From Taudactylus pleione (taxonomy: Eukaryota; Chordata; Amphibia; Anura; Myobatrachidae): 64,000 nt of DNA. Below, one piece after another: positions 32,656 to 43,700 of this stretch. A model generated the notes under the pieces. That model was not told the origin of the DNA. It did not search any database and saw nothing but the letters and a program-made list of their open reading frames with translations. The stretch's first letter is position 1. The number at the start of each line of letters is the position of its first letter. Position numbers and translations under genes: made by a program. The stretch spans positions 2,311,001-2,375,000 of the forward strand of contig JAUIMM010000003.1 in the NCBI GenBank assembly GCA_031769625.1, written 5' to 3'.

Positions 32656-33531
32656 GGCCCGTATTCAATTTGGAGCGAAAAGCCAAGATCGGCGAAAAAG
32701 TTTCACAGATGACATCAGTTCGCCAGGCGGAAAAGTATCGGCGCATTCAATTTGAAAGACTTTCCGCCTGGGCGGATAGTCAATGCAATGTAATAAATTA
32801 AAAAGTTTCGCCTATGAATAGCAGGCAGAAAAAAGTGCAGAATTGGGGTTTTTGGGTGCAACGTTGCGGGAATCCCTGTGCAGCCTTAAGACAGTCCCCC
32901 AAAGGTAAACGGCATCAAAAAATTCTTTAAAAAGATTTACGAACACCCAAAAAAATTACTTTCATTTTGGGGGCGAAAAACAAAAAGTTGGGGGACAAAG
33001 TTAAAAACTAGCAAAATAGACTTCAGGGGGGTCCCCAAGTATGCCCCAGGTGTTTTTTTTATTGCAGGTGTTTGCGGCAGGTGGATTTTTTAAGTATTTT
33101 AAAACGATACTTTAGCAACTTTCAAATATGCTACCACCCATTTTCAGGTACCCAAAATTTGCAGGGACTAGTTAATTTCTCCAGAAAATAAAACAAAATG
33201 CTATTCTTCACCATTTATGCAAATACGCAAAACAGCGTCTATTGAGACCATTTAAAAACACCAAATACCTTCAGGAGGCAATTCGGGGGTATCCATAGTG
33301 ATCTCCCATGTCAGTGCATCTTTTGGGGGGTGCCAGGCTGATTACCCCATTTTGGAGAGGACTTTCCGCCTGTTCAAGTATCGCCTGGTGCCGTTTTCAC
33401 GTACTTTCATATTGAATACGGGGAATCGCGGGGACGCGCACAAAAGTTTCTGCAACCAAAACACGCGATGTAGGCGAAAACTCCACCAGGCGAAAACGTA
33501 TTGTGGGTGCGAAACATATTGAATATGGGCC
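32656..33531. mobile_element. 876-bp 3-bp-TSD element (TATTCAAT type)
   Basis: Ends GGCCCGTATTCAATTTG / CATATTGAATATGGGCC, ATA on both sides. AT-rich and non-coding. Same style as the GATTCAGAGCC family but with different end sequence. Confidence 0.8.
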
Positions 33532-33743
33532 ATAGTGCAAATTACCACATAACTATTTACAAATTTCATATATGTTATTATTATCAGTTACCTTGAGGAG
33601 GGAACATTTTTTTTTCTCAGTGGCATTGTCTATTACAAATCTATCTTATTTGTTGGCATGACGATTGTAACTGAAAACCAGTAACAGTGGTGCCCTGTGC
33701 CAGAAAAAGCATTGGCGCCTCCCTCATTTTTCAAAGGGACATA

Positions 33744-34342
33744 GGACCTCATTCATAGCCGCTCGTAAGCGGCCGTACGCTCGTTCCGAGCGATGTTCGC
33801 CCATCTGCGCATGTGTACGGTTTGTAATACGCATGCGCGAACCAGTCAGTGCGGCCGAAAATCGTTTGTTCGCTATATAACAAATGCCTGCAACTTTGAG
33901 TGACAGGAGGAGGCGTATGTGGGTGGTAACAGGGGAAGGTGCTTGAAAACGGGGAGTGGAGATCAGAACGCAGGCGTGCTTAAAGGTCAAAACGGGCGTT
34001 TTATGGGTGTGCATAATTAATACAGCAGCGTCAATGACCACGTCACTAGGTTGTTTTATAGTCAGAACTGCTCGCAATATAGCTGTAGGAAAAACCAGCC
34101 ACAAGATTAGCGAGCAGTTCATACGCTGATCGATGTACTCGATTAATCTAATAAATAGCGGACATGACTTATGATGCGAGTGGCCAGGGGGCGTTTTTAT
34201 CAAATAAACGACCGCATGTTTTGTTCGCTCGTTCAGACATAGAGGCGGCAACAGACCGCAAAGAGCGAACGGTTCATTTGAATAGCCACCCCCTTTTTCT
34301 GAACGAGCGAGCGCTAATAGCGTCCGGCTCTGAATCAGGGCC
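33744..34342. mobile_element. 3-bp-TSD small element, first of tandem pair
   Basis: 599 bp, GGACCTCATTCATAGCC ... GGCTCTGAATCAGGGCC, ATA at 33741-33743 and 34343-34345. Confidence 0.85.
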
Positions 34343-34345
34343 ATA

Positions 34346-34944
34346 GGACCTCATTCAGAGCAGCTCGTAAGCGGCAGTACGCTCGTTCCGAACGATGTTC
34401 GCCCATCTGCGCATGCATACGGTTTGTAATACGCATGCGCGAACCAGTCAGTGTGGCCGAAAATCGTTTGTTCGCTATATAGCGAATGCCTGCTATTTTG
34501 AGTGACAGGAGGAGGCGTATGTGGGTGGTAACAGGGGAAGGTGCTTGAAAACGGGGAGTGGAATTCAGAACGCAGGCGTGCTTAAAGGTCAAAACGGGCG
34601 TTTTATGTGTGTGCATAATTAATACAGCAGCGTCATTGACCACGTCACTGGGTTATTTTATAGTCAGAACTGCTCGCAATATAGTGGTAGGAAAAAACAG
34701 CCACAAGAATAGCGAGCAGTTCATACGCTGATCGATGCACTCGATTAATCTAATAAATAGCGGACATGACGTATGATGCGAGCGGCCAGGGGGTGTTTTT
34801 ATCAAGAAAACGACCGCATGTTTTGTTCGCTCGTTCAGACATAGAGGCGGCAACAGACCGCAAAGAGTGAACGGTTCATTTGAATAGCCACCCCCTTTTT
34901 CTGAACGAGCGAGCGCTGATAGTGTCCGGCTCTGAATCAGGGCC
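34346..34944. mobile_element. 3-bp-TSD small element, second of tandem pair
   Basis: 599 bp, GGACCTCATTCAGAGC ... GGCTCTGAATCAGGGCC, sharing the ATA at 34343-34345 with its neighbour; ATA again at 34945-34947. Highly similar to the first. Confidence 0.85.
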
Positions 34945-35449
34945 ATAATGCATCCAAAAAAGGGTAATGGCCTCATGGGCAAGGGCCAGGGAAGAGATAG
35001 GGGAGGCCAGGAGATGCTGGGGATGAAATAAGAGGAAGCTACAAGCAAGAATGATAATAAACATAAATTTGACAGGCCCATACAGCGCCCCCTGACCTGT
35101 GGTGCCCTGTGCGATGGCACCGGCCGCACTACCCTAGCTACAGCCCTGACAGGCATGTGCACAGCTTATAGAATAATTATAGTACATCTATAGGGGAGGG
35201 GTGGGGGGGGGGGAGTGGAGAAAGCTTAATGAGCTCCCTGCTTTAAACCCCTTACGGTATCCGGTCTAAAGATCTACAGTAAAAAGGTAGACAATGCCTT
35301 GATAGACACCAGATATTAAACAGGCAATAGGGCAACAGGGACAAAAGGTCGACCCACTAAAGGTCGAAGTATAAGAAGGTGGACAGGTACAAATGGTCGA
35401 CGTGTAAATGGTTGCCATGAAAATGGTCGACATGTGATTATTATTTTTT

Positions 35450-35760
35450 TAGGGTTAGGGTTAGGGTTGGGCACTTACCCCAATGGTTAGGGTTAGGCAC
35501 CAGGAGGGAGGGTTAGGGTTAGGCACTTGCCGGAGGGTTAGGGGTTAGGCACTAGAAGGAACGATTAGGGTCAGGCACCAGGAGAGAGGGTTAGGGTTAG
35601 GCACCAAGGGGAGGGTTAGGGTTAGGCACCAAGGGGATGGTTAGGGACAGGCACCAGGAGGGAGGGTTAAGGTTAGGCACCAAGGGGAGGGTTAGGGTAG
35701 GCACCAGGGGGACGGTTAGGGTAGGCACCAAGGGGAGGGTTAGGGTGAAGATTAGGGTTA
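35450..35760. repeat. degenerate telomere-like minisatellite
   Basis: Units of ~20-25 bp built on GGTTAGGGTTAGGCACCAGG, with some uninterrupted TTAGGG triplets at 35452-35468. It sits in the middle of a foldback element, so it is not a chromosome end. Confidence 0.85.
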
Positions 35761-35926
35761 GAAAAAAAAATGTGTCAACCATTTTCATGACAACCATATG
35801 CATGTGGACCTTTTGGCACTGTTGACCATTTGTACCTGTTGACCTTCTTACATGTCGACCTTTAGTGTGTCCACCTTTTGTACATGTCGACCTATTGCCT
35901 GTCTAACATCTGGTGTCTATCTAGAA

Positions 35927-36289
35927 CAGTGATGGGGAACCTCCTGCCCGGGGCCCTTATAAGGCCCTCGGTATCATTTAGTCTGGCCCTATGACCTTTT
36001 TTCTGCTAGCCTCATCTGGCTACCAGGGTTCCTAGAATGTCACCCAGCAGCCAGAATCTATGCAACAGTTCCGCCAGGAGCGTCGTTAGGGTGCTTCAGA
36101 CGGTCACACCGCTGCCCTTACAGCTCCCCAGAGCATCCTCAGGATGCTCCGGGCATTGCTGTAATCACTAGCGATTGTGGCCCCGCCCCATGGGACGTCA
36201 CACGGAGGGGGCATGGCCTAAACCAGGCCCGCAAATAATGTTATATATATCAAAATGGCCCTCGGCAGAAAAAAGGTTCCCCACCCCTG
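35927..36289. mobile_element. hAT-type non-autonomous element (363 bp)
   Basis: Ends CAGTGATGGGGAACCT / AGGTTCCCCACCCCTG, flanked by ATCTAGAA / ATCTAGAC (7 of 8). Non-coding. Confidence 0.85.
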
Positions 36290-36345
36290 ATCTAGACATT
36301 GTCTACCTTTTTACTGTAGATCTTTCAATCCATAACCACCACTGA

Positions 36346-36724
36346 CAACACAAGGAATTTGAAGCCCCAGAAAGCTGTGCTGTGAGCTGAGATTTGCTGT
36401 GTAGCCCCCAGATGTATGTACAGTATATGTCACCGAATAAAGGGGATTTAGATGTCTTCTTAACATCACCCATAGATTATTAGCAAACTAAGTATCTGCG
36501 TTATACTTACTCATAATATAAGTTTAACTAACCCTCCTTTTATTTATAATTGGTGTGACCTGACAGCAATTATCCTGACTGAGATGATTCATTCATAGAT
36601 ATTAAGAATAATTATACAGCAGTAGTTTATATTATAATCATGCTTATACTGTACCAAGGATATTATACAAAGAGCAAACCTAGTTCTGATGTGTCATCAT
36701 TTGGAGAAGAAAAAACCACCTAAG
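36346..36724. other. no gene seen
   Basis: AT-rich unrecognised sequence. Confidence 0.4.
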
Positions 36725-36732
36725 GAGTATGG

Positions 36733-37128
36733 CAGGCTTGCCGACATTTAGCTCCCTCCTTCCGGGAGGGAGCTGTAGGGTTTACAGGGCTGGGGGCGTG
36801 ACATGGCCAAAGGGGGCGGGGCCCGGCACCTGACGTAGCATTGGGGGCGGAGCATGGGGCGTGACAGCGTGATCGCGTCATCGTGGCTCCGCCCCTATGC
36901 ACAACGCCGTGATTAATGGCATTGTGCAGCAGGGGGCGGAGCCACGATGACGCAATTCAGCGCGAATCACGTCACCGGCCCCCCTGCTGCCGGTGTTTTT
37001 ACTTAAAAGTGCGGGGGGGTGCGGGCACATCGCCAGGGCCAGGAGGATTGCCTGCCTTCCCGGGAGGTTGGGAGTGGCACCCGATTTTCGGGAGGCTCCC
37101 GACCAAATCGGGAGGGTAGGCAAGTATG
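36733..37128. mobile_element. CATACTTGCC hAT-type element (inverted copy)
   Basis: 396 bp from CAGGCTTGCCGAC to GGTAGGCAAGTATG, flanked by the perfect 8-bp duplication GAGTATGG (36725-36732, 37129-37136). Same family as 29039 in reverse. Confidence 0.9.
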
Positions 37129-37619
37129 GAGTATGGACATCGGAAGCCCAGCATGGAATGGTTGCTGGGCTTCCGACATCAATTCCAGTGATGCAAAGGC
37201 AACTAGCCATTTATTCCGGGACGCATTGAGGGCAACATGGGTCTGGAGCTGAAAATGACCAAGGGCCTAGTATGGGAAGCAGAGGAGACCAGTGCTGTGT
37301 GGGTGTGGCCAGTGCCATGTGGGCGTGTACATCCCTATACTCTCAGCCCCAATGTCTCCCTAAATATGTAAAGGAAAAAAAATGCTTCATTTTGTGAGGT
37401 AAACAGAAAAACCATTTCACTACTTATGATTTATGGCTGACCGTGTGGAGAGCAGATGTCCAGTCATCATCATGTTGTCATGACAATGGGCCTATTTTTA
37501 TGTGGAGGCCTGGAGCTGGAGCTCCATCCGCCCCATTGTTATCTGGCCCTGCATTTATTGCAACCATTTGATGTTATGAGCATTGATGGTTTTACTGTGC
37601 GTATGCACAGAAGCTCTCA

Positions 37620-38567
37620 GGACCTCATTCAGAGTCGGCCGTAAGCGGCAGCTCGGTAGTACGCCTAACGACCGAGAAACTGAAAAAGGAAGCAATCGCA
37701 CGGCCGGTCGGTCGCAAACCAAAGTGACGCCCATATGTGAACAATGCACCTCCTCTAGCTAGCGAGTGATAGCAGCTAGCGATCGAGTCAATCGTTGTCA
37801 GTCGTTGTCAGTCGCTGTATGTTAATTTTCTTCTGATGGTTGCGGCCGCTTGTGTTGTATTGTTCAAATGTCATTTAGTTCATGCTGATGTATTACTGGT
37901 AGTGCGTTTGTAAATAAAAAATATTTTAAACCCGGATTTTGGAATAATAATGTTGTGTTGTTGTTAAATGCATGTTAAAATTAACAAAAAACCGCATAGA
38001 ATAAGCCATCCGCATGAAATTTATTTATTCTTATTATTCGCTAATGCTAACGCAGCGGAATCAATTACAAGCCAATTAGCAGTGTTATTAGCTTCAACAA
38101 ACGATTATTAGCTGCTTGCATTGTGTGGCTCAAAATAGAAACATCAATCCTAACATCAATAACATTCGATATTATCGATTGTACTCTGGTGCTTGAGAGA
38201 GCACATACCCAACCTCAAGCTGTACGATCAGCCAGGCCTCGAACCTGCTCGCAGAGTCACGTTTTACTACTTCCAGCCTTCTATGTCGGTCGTAGCAGGT
38301 AAATTATGTACGCCTCTAAAACGCCCTCAAAACGCTGAGGCACGCCTGCGTTTTCAGACCACCACCCCCCTCAAGACCCACAAACGCCCTTTCATGTCAA
38401 TCAACTCTGGGAAGCCACTTCCTGCTCGTAAGCCATACGATCTACAGCATTTTGGATCGCAAAGCCTCGTACGCACATGTGCACAACTAACTGTGCGCAT
38501 GCGTGGTTTGGAAACATCGGATGCGAACGTCCGAGCGGCTGCTTACGACCGACTCTGAATGAGGTCC
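37620..38567. mobile_element. 948-bp 3-bp-TSD element
   Basis: Ends GGACCTCATTCAGAGTCGG / CCGACTCTGAATGAGGTCC, TCA on both sides. Longer than the ~600-bp members; the inner part is AT-rich and has no frame resembling a transposase. Confidence 0.85.
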
Positions 38568-38780
38568 TCAGAGCATTGCACGTGCGCACATTAGCTGTGC
38601 TGCGGACACCATTTCCAGGTGCCTGCATCCGCACAGAAGCTGTCAGCCATTGGATGGCCATCAGAGAGCTGCATCAGATGGCTGGCAATCATCGAATACC
38701 TGCAATTTGATGGGAAAAGTACTTTCATCAAACTGGGAACATAGATGGTTGCTGACCATCGGCTTCCGATGTCCATCCCT

Positions 38781-39660
38781 ACAAAGGGGTGCTAATTAAT
38801 ATCTAAGCCTTGATGTGCTCATAGTTTGGAGAAAATTGACTACGAAAAGAGCGCTTCTCATAATCTAAGGCATTCGATTACAGAGTTAACCACTTGAATT
38901 GCAGGCAAATATATCTCCATTATTACATCTTCATACTGATAATACAAATTCGGATTGGGCACGGGTTCCCGGTGGTCGGGATGCAGGCGGTCAGAATGTC
39001 TTCAGGTGGCGTTACCCAATAGAAGCATATGAGCTTCTTATCGGGACGCTCCCATCACCTCCCGCGGCCCACGGCCTTCTGCACATGCGTAGAAGGATGC
39101 CAGAGGGACTTCTGGGTGTTAATCCCGCTAGTTCCTCTGTCCGGAGCCATTGCAAAGGACAGCTCTTATCAGGAGAGTTGCCCTTTTGCGAAATTCTTAG
39201 TACATACCGAGGCATGTACCTGAAGACAGGGGGGATGCACCACATTGCAGATGCGATACTTAGTACATCCAGCCTATTATGTGTAAGGGGCATTACTCTT
39301 TGTGGCATAATGGTGTAAGGGGCATTACTCTGTGTGGCATAATGGTGTAAGGGGCATTACTATGTGTGGCATCATGGGGGGGCATTACTCTGTGTGGCAT
39401 AGTGGTGTAAGGGGCATTAATGACTGTGGCATAATGGTGTAAGGGGCATTACTGTGTGTGGCATAATGGTGTTACACTTACACTGCTCAGGACACTCTGT
39501 TGAAATGAATGAAATGGCAGCACGGTGGCGGGCTCAGGCAAATCCCGACTGAGGGCAAGTCCAGACATGTCCATGCATGTCAGCACGCATGAGCGACCTT
39601 GTTACAAACGTTGCATACAGATATAGCAAACCATTCACCGAACTGTATAGACAGACCTCG
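38781..39660. other. unrecognised sequence with a small minisatellite
   Basis: No gene. 38940-39020 holds GGGATGCAGGCGGTCAGAATG-like sequence, perhaps a decayed small element. Confidence 0.35.
39280..39475. repeat. ~33-bp minisatellite (6 units)
   Basis: Tandem GTAAGGGGCATTACTCTGTG followed by TGGCATAATGGT, six copies with small changes. Confidence 0.9.
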
Positions 39661-39685
39661 TGTATATATATATATATATATATAT

Positions 39686-39795
39686 TAGTGGTGTGCACCG
39701 GCCACTTTTCGTGTTTTGTGTTTTGGTTTTGGATCTGGATATTTCTTCGTGTTTTGGATCTGGATTGGTTTTGCCAAAACCACCCTTCCTTTTTC
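39686..39795 (-). mobile_element. BED-hAT right-end fragment (~110 bp)
   Basis: TAGTGGTGTGCACCGG and the ATCCAAAAC-type motifs on the minus strand, next to a TA run. It is cut at about 39790 and fused to the tail of a GATTCAGAGCC-family element (39796-39838). Confidence 0.75.
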
Positions 39796-39906
39796 TGAAC
39801 GAGCGAGCGCAAATAGCGTCCGGCTCTGAATCAGGCCCTGAGTCCCATATGGGTTGGTCACCCCAGCGAGATGGTTTAAACATATCGTGAGTGCGGACAC
39901 ATTTTG

Positions 39907-39938
<32 letters not shown>

Positions 39939-40085
39939 TTGATTAAACACTTTTCTTCTTGGATTTATTAAGACCGGACAAGCGCCGCCTGCTTCTTGTA
40001 AATGGGAGCGTCTGACATGCTATATCTACTTTCTTGGAAGGCACCCCGGCTGTTTTCAATCTCTATACAGAGTGCCCCTCAACAT

Positions 40086-40090
<5 letters not shown>
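39796..40090. repeat. inverted duplicate of ~7737-8030
   Basis: 39796-39838 is a 3-bp-TSD element tail followed by TGA. 39839-40090 (GAGTCCCATATGGGTTGG ... GTGCCCCTCAACATGTT) is the reverse complement of 7737-7986, including a TA run at 39912-39938. No gene. Confidence 0.8.
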
Positions 40091-40136
<46 letters not shown>

Positions 40137-40639
40137 GGGTGTGCACCGGCCACTTTTCGTGTTTTGGTTTTGGATCTGGATCTTTCTTCGTGTTTTGGAT
40201 CTGGATTGGTTTTGCCAAAACCACCCTTCCGTGTTTTGGGTTCTGGGTTTTGTGTTTTGGATCTGTATTTTTTTGAAAAAAAGCATAAAAACAGCTAAAA
40301 TCACAGAATTTGTAGGTTTTTCTGCTCCTATGCTATTATTATCCTCAATAACCTTAATTTCCACTCATTTCCAGTCTATTCTGAACACCTCACAATAGTG
40401 TTTTTATGTCCAAAAGGTTGCACCGAGGTAGCTGGATGACTATGCTAAGCGACACGAGTGGGCGGCACAAACACGTGACCCATCTAGGCGTGATACTGCA
40501 GTGGCAGACAGGATGGCAGTTTGAAAAACTAGGCCCCAAACTGTACATAATGCAAAGAAAAAAAAGAGGTGCAAGATGGAATTGTCCTTGGGCCCTCCCA
40601 CCCACCCTTATGTTGTATAAACAGGACATGCACACTTTA

Positions 40640-40702
40640 ACAAACCAATCATTTCAGCGCCAGGGTCTGCCACACAACTGTGGCTGAAATGATTGGTTCG
40701 TT
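40640..40702 (-). other. stem-loop after stop, copy 4
   Basis: AACCAATCATTTCAGC and its mirror GCTGAAATGATTGGTT across ~25 nt, between the stop at 40755 and the right end. Confidence 0.6.
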
Positions 40703-40754
40703 TGGGCCCCCACAAAACAAGCTGGCAATTAATCTGTCCCTGCACAAACTGGCT

Positions 40755-43700
40755 CTACGGAGGCAAGATGTCATCCTCATCCTCCTCATCCACCGATTCC
40801 TCACCCTCTTCAGTGTGTACATCCTCATCCTCACAAAGTATTAACTCGTCCCCACTTGAATCCACCACCACAGGTCCCTCTGTACATTCTGGAGGCTGGT
40901 CTCCCTGGAAGAGCTGATAATTCATTTTGATGAACATCATCTTCTCCACATTCTTTGGAAGCAACCTCCTACGCCTTTCGCTGACAAGGTTCCCGGCTGC
41001 ACTAAACACTCTTTCGGAGTACACACTGGAGGGGGGGCAACTCAGGTAAAATAGAGCCAGTTTGTACAGGGGCCTCCAAATTGCCTTTTTTTCCTGCCAG
41101 TACAGGTATGGACTGTCTGACATGCCTACTTGGATGCTGTCACCGATGTAATCCTCCACCATTCTGTCAATGGTGACAGTATCATATGCAGTGACAGTAG
41201 ACATGTCAGAAATTGTTGCCAGGTCCTTCAGTCCGGACCAGATGTCCAAACTTGGTCCTGCCTGCCCTGCATCACCGCCAGCGGGTTGCTTAGGATACCT
41301 AAGTTTTTTCCTGGCAGCCCCAGTTGCGGGAGAAAATGAAGAAGGAGCTGTTGACGTGTCACGTTCCGCTTCAGCTGACAGTGTGTTCACCAGCAGGTCT
41401 TTGCACCTCTGCAGGCTTGTGTCGGCCAGAAAGAGAGACACCACATAGGCTTTAAACCTAGGATCGAGCACGGTGGCCAAAATGTAGTGGTCTGATTTCA
41501 ACAGATTGACCACCCTGGAATCCTGGCAAAGCGAATGAAGGGCTTCATCCACAAGTCCCACATGCCGAGCGGAATCGCTCCATCTTAGCTCCTCCTTCAC
41601 TTTCTACAGCTGCTTCTGCAAAAGCCTGATGAGGGGAATGACCTGACTCAAGCTGGCAGTGTCTGAACTGACTTCACGTGTGGCAAGTTCGAAGGGCTGG
41701 AGAACCTTGCACAACACGGAAATCATTCTCCACTGCGCTTGAGTCAGGTGCATACCCCCTCCTTTGCCTATGTCATAGGTGGATGTATAGGCTTGAATGG
41801 CCTTTTGCTGCTCCTCCATCCTCTGAAGCATATAGAGGGTTGAGTTCCACCGCGTCACAACCTCTTGCTTCAGGTGATGGCGGGGCAGGTTCAAGAGTGT
41901 TTGCTGGCGCTCCAGTCTTCGGCACGCAGTCGCTGAATGGCGAAAGTGGCCAGAAATTTTTCGGGCCGCCCAAAGCGTCTCCTGCACGCCCCTGTCACTT
42001 TTCAGAAAATTCTGCACCACCAAGTTTATTGTGTGAGCAAAACATGGGACGTGCTGGAATTTGCCCAGATGTAATGCCCGCACAATATTGGTGGCATTGT
42101 CAGATATCACAAATCCCCAGGAGAGTCTAAGTGGGGTAAGCCACTGGGCGATGATTTCCCTCAGTTTCTCTAAGAGGTTGTCGGCGGTGTGCCTCTTACT
42201 GAAACCGGTGATACACAGCGTAGCCTGCCTTGGAACGAGCTGGCATTTCTGAGATGCTGCGACTGGTGACGCTGCTGCTGTTGCTGCGTAAGGTGATACA
42301 TCTACCCAGTGGGCTGTCACAGTCATATAGTCCTTAGTCTGCCCTGTTCCACTTGTCCACATGTCCGTGGTTAAGTGGACATTGGGTACAACGGCATTTT
42401 TCAGGACACTGAGGACACTTTTTCTGACGTTTCTGTACAGTCTCGGTATCGCCTTCCTAGTGAAGTGGAATCTAGATGGGATTTGGAACCGGGGACACAC
42501 TACCTCCATCAATTGTCTAAATCCCACTGCACTAATGGCGGATACCAGACGCACGTCTAACACCAACATAGCAGTCAAGGCCTCAGTTATACGTTTTGCT
42601 TCAGGATGACTGCTGTCGTACTTCATCCTCCTCGCTAAGGACTGTTGGATGGTCAATTGTTTAGTAAAAGTAGAGGTGTTCCTACTTCCTCTCTGGGATG
42701 ATGAACGATTCCCAGCAGCAGCAACAGCAGCAGTGGCAGCAGGAGGCGTAGCAATGCAGGATCTTCCGGAGGAATCCGGGATTGGAGAGTCAGTCATGCC
42801 AGTGACATGGCCTGCAGGACTACTTCCGATCCTGACTAAGGAGGAAATTGACGAGGAGGGAGTTGACGGTGTGGTTTGCAGGCGCTTGGATACAACAGGA
42901 CAACGGGATTTAGGTGTCCCTGGACTGCTTACGGTCTTAGCCAAAGTTTCTGAACTTGACAGTAACTTATTATGAACGCGCTGCAGGTGCCGTATAAGGG
43001 AGGATGTTCCTAGGTGGTTAACGTCCCTACCCCTACTTATTCCACCTTTACATAAGGAACATATGGCAAGACAGTTGTTGTCCGGATTTGGATAGAAATA
43101 TTGCCAGACCAAAGAGGTGGAATGTTTGGTCTTCTGCCCAGGCATGACCGTGATGGGCTTTTTCATCCCACGGACAACAACTCTCTCCCCCGGAGCCTGA
43201 TTTAAACAAACCACATCACCATCAGAATCCTCCTCGCCAACTTCCTCCTCAGCGCCAGCTACACCAGTATCCTCATCCTGTTGTACTTCAACAGTGACAT
43301 CTTCAATTTGCATATCAGCAAGTGGACTGTGGGTGCTCCTTTCAGCACTTGCAGGGGGCGTGCAAATGGACACTGAGGACACTTTTTCTGACGTTTCTGT
43401 ACAGTCTCGGTATCGCCTTCCTAGTGAAGTGGAATCTAGACGGGATTTGGAACCGGGGACACACTACCTCCATCAATTGTCTAAATCCCACTGCACTAAT
43501 GGCGGATACCAGACGCACGTCTAACACCAACATAGCAGTCAAGGCCTCAGTTATACGTTTTGCTTCAGGATGACTGCTGTCGTACTTCATCCTCCTCGCT
43601 AAGGACTGTTGGATGGTCAATTGTTTAGTAAAAGTAGTGGTGTTCCTACTTCCTCTCTGGGATGATGAACGACTCCCAGCAGCAGCAACAGCAGCAGTGG

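Larger units (their letters stand above)
33690..35148. mobile_element. hAT-like repeat carrying two tandem insertions
   Basis: Begins GGTGCCCTGTGCCAGAAAA and ends CTAGCTACAGCCCTG. 1.2 kb of inserted sequence separates GGGAC from ATAATGCATCC. The uninterrupted relative is at 30151. Confidence 0.65.
35250..36345. mobile_element. foldback element with GTCGACC motifs
   Basis: Long inverted arms share AAGATCTACAGTAAAAAGG / CCTTTTTACTGTAGATCTT (near 35266 and 36300) and repeated GGTCGAC-type motifs. The centre is a minisatellite and the right arm holds a hAT-type insertion. Non-coding; superfamily unclear. Confidence 0.65.
36720..38780. mobile_element. outer inverted-repeat element with two insertions
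   Basis: Arms GTATGGACATCGGAAGCC (split by the hAT-type element at 36733) and GGCTTCCGATGTCCATCC (38760-38777). The 3-bp-TSD element at 37620 lies inside. Non-coding; edges approximate. Confidence 0.5.

Noticed and set aside
35450..35760. Possible chromosome end (TTAGGG)
   Set aside because: Degenerate, short, inside a foldback element and flanked by ordinary sequence on both sides.
1853..40133. Open frames reading IYIYIYIY
   Set aside because: Translation of TA microsatellites.
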